Shown here piece after piece: positions 9,977-20,235 of a DNA stretch of 64,000 bases. Every line of letters starts with the position of its first letter. Positions within the stretch are counted from its first letter, which is position 1. The notes beneath the pieces were generated by a model. It made no database searches. It was not told the DNA's origin and was given only the letters and a program-made list of their open reading frames with translations. The translations under genes and the position numbers were made by a program. Origin of the DNA: Candidatus Methanoperedentaceae archaeon GB37 (GTDB lineage Archaea > Halobacteriota > Methanosarcinia > Methanosarcinales > EX4572-44); contig LR991653.1 of assembly GCA_905171695.1 (NCBI GenBank), forward strand, positions 462,258 through 526,257, written 5' to 3'.

Positions 9977-11257
9977 TTATCTGCTCGGATAGGTCTTCAC
10001 CTTTCCCTCGTTGCATCGTATCAGTGGCTTTGCAAGATGTCTGCGCGCGACTGGCGGTGTCTCGTAGACTCCCACTCTTATACCAGGGTCTACCTCAACG
10101 ATCTCTGGCAAGTCACTCCTCGTTCCACATCTCTTGCATCTGTAGCCCTGGTTCTTGCCTACTGATTTCATCCGTTTCCCGCACCCACAGAGCGGATTTC
10201 TCAGAACCCTGCGCGGTATCAATCGCTCTATCTGGATCTTCTCAAGGTTTATGGTCCGATTCTTGAGTGCTCCGTAGACCGTGACCGTGTCGCCCGGTGC
10301 AAGTCTTCTGACTACTTCGCGAAAGTTCTTGGTCGGTTCGTATGCAGCGCAATCAACCTCTCCACTCCCATCCTCGATCGTGAATATCACATGCCCTCCG
10401 TGAATCGTGCGGGGTGGTGCAGTCACCCTCCCTCTGATCTTGTAGGAGCGCCCCTCCCTTGCATCATCGATCCTTGCCTCTGTTATGTGCATGTCAGTGC
10501 CCTGGTTGGTGGTGTAGATTAGGTATCGGTCTATCGGCTCTGATCTGATGATCCTGAATGCATCCATGATCCTCTTCTGATCGCTCCCGCGAATTCCGAA
10601 GAGCACCGGGTCTGGGCCATGCGGTGAGAAGACGATCTTCTTGTTCTGGTGGTCTACCGTGTCCCAGGTGAAGGGGTATGACGCTCTATCGGCAGCCCAC
10701 ACCGTTTCTTCGTTGAGAGATCGTCTTCTCCCCCAGTTCTCAGGCTTTCGGTAGGCTACAAGTTCGTATGTCCAGTCGGAAAGCCCGTTGAGTGCAAAGC
10801 CGGCGGCTGCAAGAGCTCCGATCAGCCCACGACCATTCTTATAACCTCTATGCTTTATCTTGTGTCTTTTTAAGAAGTCTTTTGTTTCATCGATCGTGAT
10901 GAAGTCGCGCACGGCACGAAGCGAGAATCGTTCAAGCTCGCGATGCATCCCAGCCGCCTCTTCTTCGCTCAAAAAGACAATTCCAGGGTTTGTATTCTCG
11001 TCATCGAAGACTGCAAACTCTTCAAGAAGTTCACAGCATATCTTCCACAGATCATCCGTGTAATCTTCTCTCGGTGCAAGTTTGAGTGAGACGGCAGCGT
11101 TTCCACGGGTCTTGAACCTGACATTCGGGTTGAGACGGAGTAGATAAGGTGTGATCTCGTCGGGTGGGAGAGGGATCTCTTTGAGCATCAGGGCACCAAG
11201 GTACGTGGTGCACATCCCCATAGTCTTTGAATCGGTGTCGTCAAAGCCTATGATCAT
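9977..11257 (-). CDS. tiaS: tRNA(Ile2) 2-agmatinylcytidine synthetase TiaS
   Basis: TiaS joins agmatine to C34 of tRNA-Ile(CAU) so that it reads AUA; the modification is specific to archaea. The family N-terminus MIIGFDDTDSKTMGMCT is seen if translation starts at 11257, fifteen codons inside the longest frame; this start follows directly on the upstream gene. An OB fold lies in the second half (SYKIRGRVTAPP, HVIFTIEDGSGEVDCAAYEP), followed by a zinc ribbon near the C-terminus (CGCGKRMKSVGKNQGYRCKRCG). Length, about 426 residues, is normal for the family. It belongs to the leftward cluster with another tRNA-modifying enzyme (11494-12573). Confidence 0.9.
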   Translation of the reverse strand: MIIGFDDTDSKTMGMCTTYLGALMLKEIPLPPDEITPYLLRLNPNVRFKTRGNAAVSLKLAPREDYTDDLWKICCELLEEFAVFDDENTNPGIVFLSEEEAAGMHRELERFSLRAVRDFITIDETKDFLKRHKIKHRGYKNGRGLIGALAAAGFALNGLSDWTYELVAYRKPENWGRRRSLNEETVWAADRASYPFTWDTVDHQNKKIVFSPHGPDPVLFGIRGSDQKRIMDAFRIIRSEPIDRYLIYTTNQGTDMHITEARIDDAREGRSYKIRGRVTAPPRTIHGGHVIFTIEDGSGEVDCAAYEPTKNFREVVRRLAPGDTVTVYGALKNRTINLEKIQIERLIPRRVLRNPLCGCGKRMKSVGKNQGYRCKRCGTRSDLPEIVEVDPGIRVGVYETPPVARRHLAKPLIRCNEGKVKTYPSR

Positions 11258-11258
11258 C

Positions 11259-11462
11259 CTACAGTCTGTTCTTATCTGCAAACTCGACAAGTGCCTCGCC
11301 AAGAGCCCTTGCGTACTTTGGGTTCAGATTGAATCTGGCTCTCTTCTGCCCACTGCGCTCCTTTGCAATCTCGATATAATCGTTTCCGTAACGCTCGCTC
11401 GATGCAAGTGTTATCGTTATGTACCAGCCCGAAGCCATCGGGATCTCTACATACTCACTCAT
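11259..11462 (-). CDS. Small protein, possible PC4-like single-strand binder
   Basis: A 67-residue protein, MSEYVEIPMASGWYITITLA..., with alternating beta-type segments (WYITITLASSERYGNDYIEIAKE) and a C-terminal helix (YARALGEALVEFADK). The strand-strand-strand-helix layout with basic residues recalls PC4/YdbC-type nucleic-acid-binding proteins, but that is a fold guess, not a recognised family. It abuts the tiaS start at 11257, so the two are surely co-transcribed. It lies 31 bp after the archaeosine radical-SAM gene. Confidence 0.65.
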   Translation of the reverse strand: MSEYVEIPMASGWYITITLASSERYGNDYIEIAKERSGQKRARFNLNPKYARALGEALVEFADKNRL

Positions 11463-11493
11463 ATATAATCACTCATATCAACCAGTCTCAACT

Positions 11494-12573
11494 CTATTTT
11501 AAGGTTGTTCCTCTGTGATATGCTTGGGTCTTAAGTTGTGCGCCATAGGTATAGTCTTCAAGCAAGACCACCTTCTCCCATAGGTGCCTGCAGTCGCAGT
11601 GAAATCTCTCAAGCAGTTCTCTTTGCTGTGTGATTGAGAACTCTTCTATAACTCTTGCAGCTCTCGTGTTGCACTCTGGACAGTTAGAGGGTCCGCGTTC
11701 GCTTCCTGCTCCGACTGGATCGGATATGATCGTTCTCTCTGGGTTCTCCTCCTTCCCGATTCTGAGCGCTTCTATTATGCTCCATAGCCATGGCGGGCGA
11801 TAACCCCCACCATGGTAGAGTTCTTCGACCAGTGTACCTCTCTGGATGTTGCATGGATTGATCGAGATCGTTTCTGCATGAGGTGCCGCCCTTCTTATCG
11901 ACTCGATAACGTCTCGCAGTGCGTCGCCTTCACTGAGAAACGGTGGCTTTAAGAGTAGGTATGCTCTTACAGTGATCCCTTCGCCCTCTGCAATCGAGGA
12001 TGCTCTTCTGAACTGGTTGAAGGTGAACCTCTTGTTTATGCAGAGTCTGCGTATGGTATCGTTTGCGCTCTCAAGCCCCATTGCGATCTCAAATGGCTTG
12101 TGAAATACCTCTCTCACGCGCCCGAGGCTCTCACCATCCACGAACTCAGGGCGTGTCTCGACGATCACCTTCCGCACCCTTTCAATCTCTTCCAGGTACT
12201 CAAGTATCCGTTCCTGGGCAGAGAGCCCGACTTCCTCTATATCAAAAAAACTTCCTGACGTGAAGATCTTCACGATGAAGTCCGATTTAGGGGCTTTCTC
12301 GAGTCCTGATCTCACTTGGGAGACGAGTGCCTCTGCACCCTCTTCTTTTCTTGATGCATCATTGATGTAGCCACACATGGTACACCCACCCCTCCGTGCA
12401 AAACGACAGCCCACCGTCGAAAGTATGATCGTGAGAGATGGGATTGGCTTACAGTTGAGAGTATCCCTGCCAAGCCAAGAGGCAACGGGCTCTCCAGAGA
12501 CCCGATCCTTCCTCTCTCTTCTTCCAGCACGCCTTCGCAGAGAGAGCAGGATGGAATCCAATCGGTCAGACAT
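11494..12573 (-). CDS. Archaeosine-biosynthesis radical SAM protein (RaSEA / TIGR01210 type)
   Basis: This 359-residue radical SAM enzyme has its cluster cysteines in GCRFARRGGCTMCGY (C-x7-C-x2-C), near residues 56-67. Downstream blocks are FTSGSFFD, VIVETRPEFV and AMGLESANDTIRR, and a cysteine-rich tail has CPEC and CDC. The pattern and length are those of the TIGR01210 family, which contains the radical-SAM subunit that with ArcS converts a lysine-charged preQ0 base into archaeosine at tRNA position 15. No arcS is visible nearby. It shares the cluster with tiaS, so tRNA modification may be a common theme. Confidence 0.8.
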   Translation of the reverse strand: MSDRLDSILLSLRRRAGRRERKDRVSGEPVASWLGRDTLNCKPIPSLTIILSTVGCRFARRGGCTMCGYINDASRKEEGAEALVSQVRSGLEKAPKSDFIVKIFTSGSFFDIEEVGLSAQERILEYLEEIERVRKVIVETRPEFVDGESLGRVREVFHKPFEIAMGLESANDTIRRLCINKRFTFNQFRRASSIAEGEGITVRAYLLLKPPFLSEGDALRDVIESIRRAAPHAETISINPCNIQRGTLVEELYHGGGYRPPWLWSIIEALRIGKEENPERTIISDPVGAGSERGPSNCPECNTRAARVIEEFSITQQRELLERFHCDCRHLWEKVVLLEDYTYGAQLKTQAYHRGTTLK

Positions 12574-12607
12574 AACTGAGGTTAAAGTGATCGGTATTCC
12601 CAGGTCT

Positions 12608-14275
12608 CTACTCGATCACGCATCCACTGGATGCACTGGTAACCATCTTCTGGTACCTTGCAAGGTACCCTTTTACATCTTTCTCTGGTGGCTTCCAGTG
12701 ATCTTTCCGCTCTTCAAGAGTCTCAGGATCTATCTTCACGTCGAGTCTGCGCCTTGGGATGTCTATCTCGATCTTGTCGCCGTCTTCAACCAGTGCGATC
12801 GGTCCCAGGTCTGCTGCCTCTGGCGTTACATGCCCGATGCATAGTCCGCGCGTCCCGCCAGAGAACCTGCCGTCGGTGATGAGTGCCACCGACTCGATCA
12901 AGCCAGAGCCTGCGAGTGCTGCGGTTGGCGAGAGCATCTCGCGCATGCCTGGTCCGCCTCTCGGTCCCTCGTAGCGAATTATCACGACATCGCCAGGTGT
13001 TATCTCTCCTTTCATTATGGCTTTCATGGAGCTCTCTTCGCTCTCAAAGACGCGCGCCTCCCCCTTGTGCGTGAGCATCTTCTCGCTTACTGCAGACTGC
13101 TTCACAACAGAGCCCCCTGGTGCGAGACTTCCCTTCAGGACCGCGATTCCACCCTGGCTGTGGATGGGTTCTTCGAGTGTTGCGATGACCTCTCTATTCG
13201 TCTCTGGATTGATCACTCTAGACTCTCTCAGGTTCTCTCCAAGTGTCTTCCCGGTAACGGTCAGCGTCTCGGTGTGAAGCTTTGGTGATAATCGTTTCAT
13301 GAGAGCAGGGATCCCGCCTGCTCGCTCAAGATCCAAGAGGAAGTTTCTCCCACCTGGTCGAAGGTCGACGAGGTGTGGTGTTCTCCTGCTGAGTTCATCA
13401 AAGGTTGAGAGTGGAAGGCTCACCCCGAACTCTCTTGCGATCGCTGGGAGATGGAGCGTGGTGTTGGTGCTCCCCCCGATTGCCATATCAACCATCACAG
13501 CATTCTCAAACGATCTCTCATCAGCGATCCTTCGCGCAGTGATGCCGCGTTTGATGAGATTCATTATCTGCATCCCACTCAACTTGGCAAGCCGCATCTT
13601 CCTTGCATCGACTGCGTGAAGAGTGGCGCAGCCGGGAAGTGAGAGGCCGAGCGCTTCGGTCATGGCTGCCATCGTATTTGCAGTGAAGAGCCCTGCACAG
13701 GAGCCTGCGCCTGGACAGGCAACTTCTTCAAGCTCGTGTAACCCCTGATCCGAGATGAGACCGCTCTGATACGCACCAACGCCCTCAAAGACCGAGATCA
13801 GATCGCACTTCTCATCACCGAGAAGACCAGGGAGCATCGGACCGCCTGTGACAACGATCGTCGGGATGTTGACTCGTCCAGCCGCCATCAGATGCCCTGG
13901 CGTGATCTTGTCGCAGCTCGGGATCATCACCATCCCATCGAACCGGTGTGCCTCTACCATCACCTCGATGCTGTCAGCAATGATCTCGCGACTCACGAGA
14001 GAGTACTTCATACCCTCATGGCCCATGCTGATACCATCGCATATGCCGATCGTGTTGAACTCGAAGGGAACACCACCTGCCAGACGAATACCTGCTTTAA
14101 CCGCCTCTGCAACCTTGTCCAAGTGGATATGACCAGGTACAACCTCGTTCCACGAGTTCACAACCGCTACAAACGGACGAGAGATCTCCTCGTCCACGAT
14201 GCCTGCTGCCTTGAGGAGTGATCGATTGGGAGCACGCTCAAAGCCATCTGTAACACTCGAACTTCTAAACGACAT
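12608..14275 (-). CDS. ilvD: Dihydroxy-acid dehydratase
   Basis: IlvD removes water from 2,3-dihydroxy-isovalerate and 2,3-dihydroxy-3-methylvalerate, the third step of Val/Ile synthesis, using an Fe-S cluster. Family blocks in order are [56 protein letters not shown] with a cluster Cys, [18 protein letters not shown] with another, and [22 protein letters not shown] near the end. Translation could start seven codons earlier (14296), but MSFRSSS is the usual kind of start. About 555 residues is full length. It sits in the leftward cluster between cobA and the archaeosine enzyme, with no other branched-chain genes beside it. Confidence 0.95.
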   Translation of the reverse strand: MSFRSSSVTDGFERAPNRSLLKAAGIVDEEISRPFVAVVNSWNEVVPGHIHLDKVAEAVKAGIRLAGGVPFEFNTIGICDGISMGHEGMKYSLVSREIIADSIEVMVEAHRFDGMVMIPSCDKITPGHLMAAGRVNIPTIVVTGGPMLPGLLGDEKCDLISVFEGVGAYQSGLISDQGLHELEEVACPGAGSCAGLFTANTMAAMTEALGLSLPGCATLHAVDARKMRLAKLSGMQIMNLIKRGITARRIADERSFENAVMVDMAIGGSTNTTLHLPAIAREFGVSLPLSTFDELSRRTPHLVDLRPGGRNFLLDLERAGGIPALMKRLSPKLHTETLTVTGKTLGENLRESRVINPETNREVIATLEEPIHSQGGIAVLKGSLAPGGSVVKQSAVSEKMLTHKGEARVFESEESSMKAIMKGEITPGDVVIIRYEGPRGGPGMREMLSPTAALAGSGLIESVALITDGRFSGGTRGLCIGHVTPEAADLGPIALVEDGDKIEIDIPRRRLDVKIDPETLEERKDHWKPPEKDVKGYLARYQKMVTSASSGCVIE

Positions 14276-14309
14276 AAGAAGGCAGAACGCACCCATGAAT
14301 CATAAAGGT

Positions 14310-15059
14310 TTACTCTCCGAGTGCTGCAACAGATCCGATCACTATCACTGCAGGTGCTCTCACACCCTCTTCTTCTGCGATTCTAGCGATCTCGTCGAGG
14401 GTGCCTCTTGTTGTGCGCTGGTCGGGCCGTGTGCCTCGTTCGATTATGGCTACCGGTGTCTTCGGATCCTTTCCATGCTTCAGGAGTTCCCTCGTGTTCT
14501 CCTTGAGCATCTTCACGCCCATGAGTATGATGAGTGTGCCCTCGAACTCTGCAAGGAGCTTCCAGTCAAGTGCGGTCTCTCTCTTGGCCGGGTCTTCGTG
14601 TCCTGTTATTATTGTGAGCATCGAGGCGTGATCTCTGTGCGTTACAGGTATTCCCGCGTAGGCTGGTGCAGCGATCGCCGAGGTGATACCTGGGACGACC
14701 TCGACCGGGATACCAGCCCTGCGGAGTTCTGCTGCCTCTTCTCCGCCTCGACCGAATAGATACGGGTCCCCTCCCTTCAAGCGAACAACACTCTTTCCCT
14801 CTCTTGCTTTTCTTATCAGCAGTTCATTTATCTGGTGCTGTGGTATTCTGTGGTCTCCTGCCCGTTTCCCGGCATCGATCTTCTCAGAGCCACCGGGCAT
14901 CATTCCAAGTATCTCTGGTCCTGGGAGGTGGTCGTAGACTATGACGTCTGCCGACTCTATCAGTCGCTTTGCTTTTATCGTGAGAAGCTCAGGATCGCCC
15001 GGTCCTGATCCCACAAGATACACCTTCCCAACTCTCTTATCTTCACTCAATCTATCCAT
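14310..15059 (-). CDS. cobA: Uroporphyrinogen-III C-methyltransferase
   Basis: This protein transfers two methyl groups from SAM to uroporphyrinogen III to give precorrin-2, the branch point to corrinoids, sirohaem and coenzyme F430, all needed by this metabolism (MtrA carries a corrinoid). Diagnostic blocks are VYLVGSGPGDPELLTIKA at the N-terminus, VVRLKGGDPYLFGRGGEEA, VVPGITSAIAAPAYAGIP and GTLIILMGVK. The ATG at 15059 overlaps the last codons of hemC, which fits translational coupling; a longer frame upstream lies inside hemC. Length about 249 residues is right for the single-domain enzyme. hemD is not adjacent. Confidence 0.93.
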   Translation of the reverse strand: MDRLSEDKRVGKVYLVGSGPGDPELLTIKAKRLIESADVIVYDHLPGPEILGMMPGGSEKIDAGKRAGDHRIPQHQINELLIRKAREGKSVVRLKGGDPYLFGRGGEEAAELRRAGIPVEVVPGITSAIAAPAYAGIPVTHRDHASMLTIITGHEDPAKRETALDWKLLAEFEGTLIILMGVKMLKENTRELLKHGKDPKTPVAIIERGTRPDQRTTRGTLDEIARIAEEEGVRAPAVIVIGSVAALGE

Positions 15060-15984
15060 CTCCTCTCCCTCCTCTCTCTTGAAAGTACTGGATGGCTTCG
15101 TCCACGAGTTCGCCACCACCCCCCCTCTTGAGCTCTTCCCCAAGCCTCATCGAATGAAGGGCGTAATCTGCCACGGGTATCTCTTCTCTGACTCTCACAC
15201 GCCGCGTGGCATCAATCGAGAGCACCTCTGCTGTTACATGGAGTCTCTCTCCCTCAAGCTCTGCATAGGCTGCGACAGGAGCACTGCAGCCGCCACCGAG
15301 AACACTTATTATGATCCGCTCAGCATCACACTCAAGCCTCGTTGGAGCGTGGTCGAGGATCTTCACAGCCGCCTCTGCCCTCGTATCCCTCCGGGTCACG
15401 ACCGCGATCGTGCCCTGATTTGCAGACGGGGGAAAGTCTTCAAGACCGAGTCGTTGATACCCTGCAGTCCAGTTCATGCGCTCAAGCCCTGCCTCGGCAA
15501 GCATTATCCCGTCATACTCTCCAGATCGCAGTTTACGAAGACGGGTATCGATGTTACCGCGAAGATCCCGCACAACGAGATCGCTTCGGTAACTGAGGAT
15601 CTGAGCGCGGCGGCGAAGGCTTGTTGTACCGATCACGGCACCAAGAGGAAGTTCGTCGATTCCAGCGCCGTCACGTGTGATGAGTGCATCGAAGGGTGAG
15701 TCGCGCTTCAGGACAGCGGCTGTGACAAGCCCTTCTGGCCTCTCTGTTGGCATATCCTTCATCGAGTGCACGGCAATATCGATCTTGCCTGCAAGCATCG
15801 CAGAATCGATCTCACGCACAAACGCGCCAAAGCCTGAGATTGTATGCAAGGGGCGATCTATAATCCTGTCGCCACTCGTCTTTATAATCTTGATCCTTGT
15901 CTCGATCCCCTCTGCTTCAAGTCTTTCCTGAACGATCGTTGCCTGTGCAAGAGCAAGCTTGCTGCCACGGGTGCCGATTATCAT
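15052..15984 (-). CDS. hemC: Hydroxymethylbilane synthase (porphobilinogen deaminase)
   Basis: HemC links four porphobilinogens into hydroxymethylbilane. Starting from ATG 15984 the protein has IIGTRGSKLALAQATIV, HSMKDMPTERPEGL, IGTTSLRRRAQIL and VVRDLRGNIDTRLRKL (substrate-binding arginines). The cofactor-attachment cysteine is in LGGGCSAPVAAYAEL near residue 230. Length 310 is normal. It overlaps cobA by 8 bp and follows the nucleotidyltransferase-cupin gene by 12 bp, so hemC and cobA form a compact tetrapyrrole pair inside a larger leftward unit. Confidence 0.95.
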   Translation of the reverse strand: MIIGTRGSKLALAQATIVQERLEAEGIETRIKIIKTSGDRIIDRPLHTISGFGAFVREIDSAMLAGKIDIAVHSMKDMPTERPEGLVTAAVLKRDSPFDALITRDGAGIDELPLGAVIGTTSLRRRAQILSYRSDLVVRDLRGNIDTRLRKLRSGEYDGIMLAEAGLERMNWTAGYQRLGLEDFPPSANQGTIAVVTRRDTRAEAAVKILDHAPTRLECDAERIIISVLGGGCSAPVAAYAELEGERLHVTAEVLSIDATRRVRVREEIPVADYALHSMRLGEELKRGGGGELVDEAIQYFQERGGRGDG

Positions 15985-15996
15985 CCTCTCTCCTTT

Positions 15997-17007
15997 TCAC
16001 TCGTCTTTTCTGTCTCTCTCGTAGGGGTCTCGTATGCGGATGGTGTCCTCTGGGTGTGGCGTGCTCACTTCGTGGATGGTGGTGTTCTCTGTTGCAACGA
16101 TTGTGTGTGGTGTCCCTGGTTCGATTCTGATGCTCTTCTTTCTCTCGAACGGTTCTCTTCGGTCGTCGAACTCGATGTAACCCTGTCCGCTTAAGATGTA
16201 CATAGTCTCGTCTTTCTCTCTGTGGTAGTGGTGTGATGTGCTCTCTCCCTGGTAGATGAAGAGTTCCTTTGCCAGGTATTTCTCGGTGTTTATCAGGATC
16301 TTCTCATAGCCCCATGGTTTGTCTGTTCGGTTGGCGTACTCCTTCTGTATCTCTTCAAGGTCTTTTGTGGTGTCGATGCTTGTCCAGAGCATATTCTCTT
16401 CTCTGTAGTAGCCGAGACGGTTTGATTCTGCCAGTAGTGGGAGGACTGTCTTCTCTATCTCACCTCTTTTGAAGTCGTGGAAGAGCTCTTTTACGCTCTC
16501 TCTGAAGCAGTATATGCCTCCGTTGATGTACTCGTCAAGTAGTGGTTTCTCGTGGAATCTCTTGATGCGGTCATCCGAGATCTCAACGATTCCGTAGGGG
16601 CTTCTCATTCTCGTGATGAAGATCGTTGCGAGGTAGTTTGACTCATGAAATCGCTGTATCATCTTCTTCAGGTTGAGGTCTGCGACCACATCCCCGTTTC
16701 GTATTACAACGTCTTCGTCGACGAGTTCAAGCCCCATTCGGATGGCGTTCAGGGTTCCGAGCGGCTCATCCTCTACTGAGTACTCGATTCTGACACCGTT
16801 CCACTTCTTCTGGTAGCGTTCCTCTATCTTCTCGCTGAGGTATCCTGTCAGGAGCACTACCTTCTTGATTCCTGCGAATTTGAAGCTCAGTATCTGGTGG
16901 TCGAGGATGGTGTAGTTCTCTTTGATCTCGATGAGCGGTTTTGGTATCTTGTCTGTCAAGGGTCGAAGCCGTTTCCCATGCCCTCCGCAGAGTATCATCC
17001 CGATCAA
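15997..17007 (-). CDS. Sugar nucleotidyltransferase fused to a cupin domain
   Basis: Residues about 1-225 are a GT-A nucleotidyltransferase of the RmlA/GlmU/ManC kind. They include [20 protein letters not shown] with the NTP-binding glycine loop and Lys, [11 protein letters not shown] with the metal-binding Asp, and [18 protein letters not shown]. Residues about 240-336 are a cupin: [22 protein letters not shown] and [12 protein letters not shown] with the metal-binding His/Glu set. The order resembles bifunctional mannose-1-phosphate guanylyltransferase/phosphomannose isomerase, but the first domain is closer to short RmlA-type enzymes, so the nucleotide and sugar are open. It overlaps the end of proC by 4 bp and has 12 bp before hemC; glycan genes are absent nearby. 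Confidence 0.75.
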   Translation of the reverse strand: MIGMILCGGHGKRLRPLTDKIPKPLIEIKENYTILDHQILSFKFAGIKKVVLLTGYLSEKIEERYQKKWNGVRIEYSVEDEPLGTLNAIRMGLELVDEDVVIRNGDVVADLNLKKMIQRFHESNYLATIFITRMRSPYGIVEISDDRIKRFHEKPLLDEYINGGIYCFRESVKELFHDFKRGEIEKTVLPLLAESNRLGYYREENMLWTSIDTTKDLEEIQKEYANRTDKPWGYEKILINTEKYLAKELFIYQGESTSHHYHREKDETMYILSGQGYIEFDDRREPFERKKSIRIEPGTPHTIVATENTTIHEVSTPHPEDTIRIRDPYERDRKDE

Positions 17008-17828
17008 TTTACCTTGCCTCCAAGTTCTGCTGATCGATTGGTGGCTGCTATAACAGCGTCCATGATGCCTGCCCTGAACCCGTCCTCTTCGAGTCTCTGG
17101 ATTCCTCTGATCGTGGTCCCTGCTGGTGATGTCACCATCTCCTTCAGCCTGTTCGGGTGTATTCCGAGATCGAGCACCATCTTTGCCGAGCCGAGGACCG
17201 TCTGTGCTGCAAGCATGAGAGCGGTTCCATTATCAAGCCCACAGTAGACGCCTGCGTCAGCCATTGCCTCGATGAAGATTGCGACAAACGCGGGACCACT
17301 TCCGGATAGTCCGGTCACTGCATCCATCAGTGATTCTGGGACCACAACCGTGCGCCCGACCGACTCGAATATGGTCTTTGCGATCTGTGCGTCTTCATAA
17401 GAGACGTTTGGCCCGAGGCTTATGGCTGATGGTGCTTCGTTTACGGTGGCGGTGATGTTTGGCATCACACGGATGATTCTTGCCTCAGCGTTCAGGTGTT
17501 CCTGTATGAATCTTATGGGTGTGCCTGCAGCGATGGATATCACGATATGGTCTTTACGTATCTGATCTTTTATTCCGTGAAGCACGCTCTCAAGTATCTG
17601 TGGCGTCACTGCGAGGACGATCACATCACTCTTATTCACGAGATCATCATTCTCAGAGCATGGGATGATGTGGTACTCCTGAACAGCGTTCTTCAGGACT
17701 GCTTCACTGATATCACTCGCATATATCTTCTTGGATTCAACTGCACCCGTCTCAACGAGTCCTTTTATCAGGGCAGTGCCCATTTTGCCGGTTCCTATAA
17801 AACCTATCTTTTTGTCTGTCAGTGTCAT
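17004..17828 (-). CDS. proC: Pyrroline-5-carboxylate reductase
   Basis: ProC makes proline from 1-pyrroline-5-carboxylate with NAD(P)H. The Rossmann motif [16 protein letters not shown] is at the N-terminus when MTLTDKK (17828) is taken as the start. VITPQIL-like and [16 protein letters not shown] blocks follow, and the C-terminal dimer/active-site block is [23 protein letters not shown], then [17 protein letters not shown]. Length about 274 residues is standard. It is the first gene of the long leftward cluster. The 200 bp to the divergent secretion ATPase holds the promoters for both, with an AT-rich stretch at 17965-18000. Confidence 0.93.
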   Translation of the reverse strand: MTLTDKKIGFIGTGKMGTALIKGLVETGAVESKKIYASDISEAVLKNAVQEYHIIPCSENDDLVNKSDVIVLAVTPQILESVLHGIKDQIRKDHIVISIAAGTPIRFIQEHLNAEARIIRVMPNITATVNEAPSAISLGPNVSYEDAQIAKTIFESVGRTVVVPESLMDAVTGLSGSGPAFVAIFIEAMADAGVYCGLDNGTALMLAAQTVLGSAKMVLDLGIHPNRLKEMVTSPAGTTIRGIQRLEEDGFRAGIMDAVIAATNRSAELGGKVN

Positions 17829-18030
17829 GGTGAACCATTCTCTACAACGCTTCAAACAATATATATCTAATTCCTGTGGGTTTTATCTCTCTTCTCAAAG
17901 CAACTGCGAACGCTAGGTGAAGAGTCTCCTCTTATGGAGGATAGTTTTTATGTACCAAGAGAACAAATAATTGTAATAATTATAATTATGTATAGTTGGT
18001 TATGGTAGAAGAAAAACGAGGACATCATTC

Positions 18031-20220
18031 ATGAAGGTAGAACACGGAGAAGAGATCACGCAGTTCCTCCAGCGAAGACCTGAACCAGGAGACGAGGAGA
18101 TCGAGGAATTCATAGAGGAGTTGAAGTCCAGCGATCCAGAGATCAACCCTGAAGAGGTGAAAACGGCAATCAGGAAGCGCTCTCAGCAATTCACCATAGA
18201 CCATAAGAGGATAACGGAGTTGAAGGAGCGTTTCAGTAGGTATGAGGATCTCGAATACTCTGAGTTGCCAGAGTTCAAATCGATGCTGAAAGAGGCGGAG
18301 GCGAAGCATCTCAGAGTCGAGGACGCATCAGCAGAGATAATGGAAGCACGGCGATTGCTGGATCGAATAATCCTGAAACATAACACTTTGAAGAGAAATA
18401 CACCAGATCACAGATACGACACACCTCTGCCAAAAGTAGAGGCAATCCCAGAGAAGGAAGAATTCTATGCTCTGGAGAAGAAGTCAGAGGACTCTCAACC
18501 AGAGAGAGAAATAGAAGAAGTGAAGAGAGAAGAAGAAATAAAAATAGAAGAAGAGGTAAAAAATACACCATCAACTCAAAAAAAGATATTATCAGAGTTG
18601 AAAGGTAGAAAAACGAAAGAAATAATCGGAGAAAAGGGGGAAGAAGAAAAAGAGACCATCATAAGCAAGCTTAAAAAATTTTTAAAGAAAGATGATCTCG
18701 TCGAGACTCCCTATGACCCAGAGATACATGGGCCACTCATAGGCTCTCCACCAGATGGAAAGTACACAGAGGTCACAACCTACTGGGTGAACGAGCCTTA
18801 CGCCAAGGTGGCGATACTTCACAATGAAGAGACCAATACCAACGAGTACCATGTGATCGAGCCAGAGCTAACACCGATCGAAGAGACACTCCTCCTCGAG
18901 ATAAAAGATCGGCTCAGAGACGCACTCCTCGTAGAGGAGATAGAGAACGAAGAAGATAAGGGAGAGATACTGACAAGGAAAGTGAAACGTCTGATCAGGG
19001 ATTATGCCATAACGATAACACCACTCCAGCTCGAGAAGATCCTCTACTATGTGAAACGGGACTTCATAGACTATGACAAGATAGACCCATTGATGCACGA
19101 TAAGATGATTGAAGACATATCGGCAAACGGGCATGACATCCCGATATACCTCTTTCACAAACGATACCAGAACATCGCAACAAACATCGTCTTCTCTGAA
19201 GAAGATCTGAACGCATTCATAATCAGGCTCGCACAACGCAGCGGAAAACACATATCGATCGCAGAGCCCCTCGTCGACGCCACGATGCCAGACGGCTCAC
19301 GCATCCAGATGACGCTCGGAACAGAGGTTACAGCTCACGGCGGCACCTTCACCATACGAAAGTTCAGCGAGGTGCCCGTAACACCGATAGACCTCATAGG
19401 ATGGAACACGTTCTCGGAGGCATCGATGGCATACCTGTGGCTATGCATCGAGAACAACTGCAGCATAATCTTTGCAGGCGGAACAGCCTCTGGGAAGACA
19501 ACATCCCTGAACGCGGTCTCGCTCTTTGTGCCGCCAGAGGCAAAGATCATATCGATCGAGGATACCCGCGAGCTGAAACTCCCGCACCCGAACTGGATAC
19601 CAAGCGTCACCCGTGACTCGTTCACAGCAGACAAGCAAGGCGCAGTCGATATGTACGAGCTGCTGCGTGCAGCACTGAGACAGCGCCCAGAATACCTCCT
19701 CGTTGGCGAGGTCAGAGGAAAGGAGGCTCTCACACTCTTTCAGGCGATGAGCACAGGGCATACCACATTCTCCACGATGCACGCCGACTCTGTCGAGAAT
19801 GCGATACACAGGCTTGAGAATCCACCGATCAGCGTGCCCAGAACGATGCTACAGGCACTGAACATACTGAGCATCCAGGGACAGACGTACTTCAAGGGCA
19901 AGAGGGTGCGACGCAACCTGAAACTGGTCGAGATAATAGACATCGATCCCAACACCCGGAACATCCGCACCAATGATATATTCAACTGGGACTCGATGAG
20001 CGATAAGTTCGTGATGACAGGAGGGTCGAAGGCACTCGAAGATGTGAGGGTTAAGCGCGGATGGACAAAACAGGAACTGAACGATGAACTCGAGAGACGC
20101 ATAAAGATCCTTCACCACATGGTGGAACATAAGATAACAGAGTTTGGAGAGGTTGCAACCATATTCAGGGATTATTATACGATGCCAGAGAAAGTGCTTC
20201 GAGAGTTCGGGATAGAATAA
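18031..20220 (+). CDS. Type II/IV secretion or pilus assembly ATPase (TadA/VirB11 family)
   Basis: A 729-residue GspE/TadA-type hexameric ATPase that powers assembly of archaeal pili or related surface structures. The first 230 residues are a highly charged, probably coiled extension (Glu/Lys-rich around 150-210). The N-terminal ATPase subdomain begins near SPPDGKYTEVTTYWVNEPYA. The core has Walker A GGTASGKTTSLNAV at about 482-495, the Asp box IISIEDTRELKLP, Walker B YLLVGEVRG, and the His box MSTGHTTFSTMHADS. It is followed after 15 bp by a TadC-like membrane protein. No prepilin or peptidase gene is in the window, so what is assembled is unknown. Confidence 0.88.
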   Translation: MKVEHGEEITQFLQRRPEPGDEEIEEFIEELKSSDPEINPEEVKTAIRKRSQQFTIDHKRITELKERFSRYEDLEYSELPEFKSMLKEAEAKHLRVEDASAEIMEARRLLDRIILKHNTLKRNTPDHRYDTPLPKVEAIPEKEEFYALEKKSEDSQPEREIEEVKREEEIKIEEEVKNTPSTQKKILSELKGRKTKEIIGEKGEEEKETIISKLKKFLKKDDLVETPYDPEIHGPLIGSPPDGKYTEVTTYWVNEPYAKVAILHNEETNTNEYHVIEPELTPIEETLLLEIKDRLRDALLVEEIENEEDKGEILTRKVKRLIRDYAITITPLQLEKILYYVKRDFIDYDKIDPLMHDKMIEDISANGHDIPIYLFHKRYQNIATNIVFSEEDLNAFIIRLAQRSGKHISIAEPLVDATMPDGSRIQMTLGTEVTAHGGTFTIRKFSEVPVTPIDLIGWNTFSEASMAYLWLCIENNCSIIFAGGTASGKTTSLNAVSLFVPPEAKIISIEDTRELKLPHPNWIPSVTRDSFTADKQGAVDMYELLRAALRQRPEYLLVGEVRGKEALTLFQAMSTGHTTFSTMHADSVENAIHRLENPPISVPRTMLQALNILSIQGQTYFKGKRVRRNLKLVEIIDIDPNTRNIRTNDIFNWDSMSDKFVMTGGSKALEDVRVKRGWTKQELNDELERRIKILHHMVEHKITEFGEVATIFRDYYTMPEKVLREFGIE

Positions 20221-20235
20221 GGGATCGGGGGTGTT

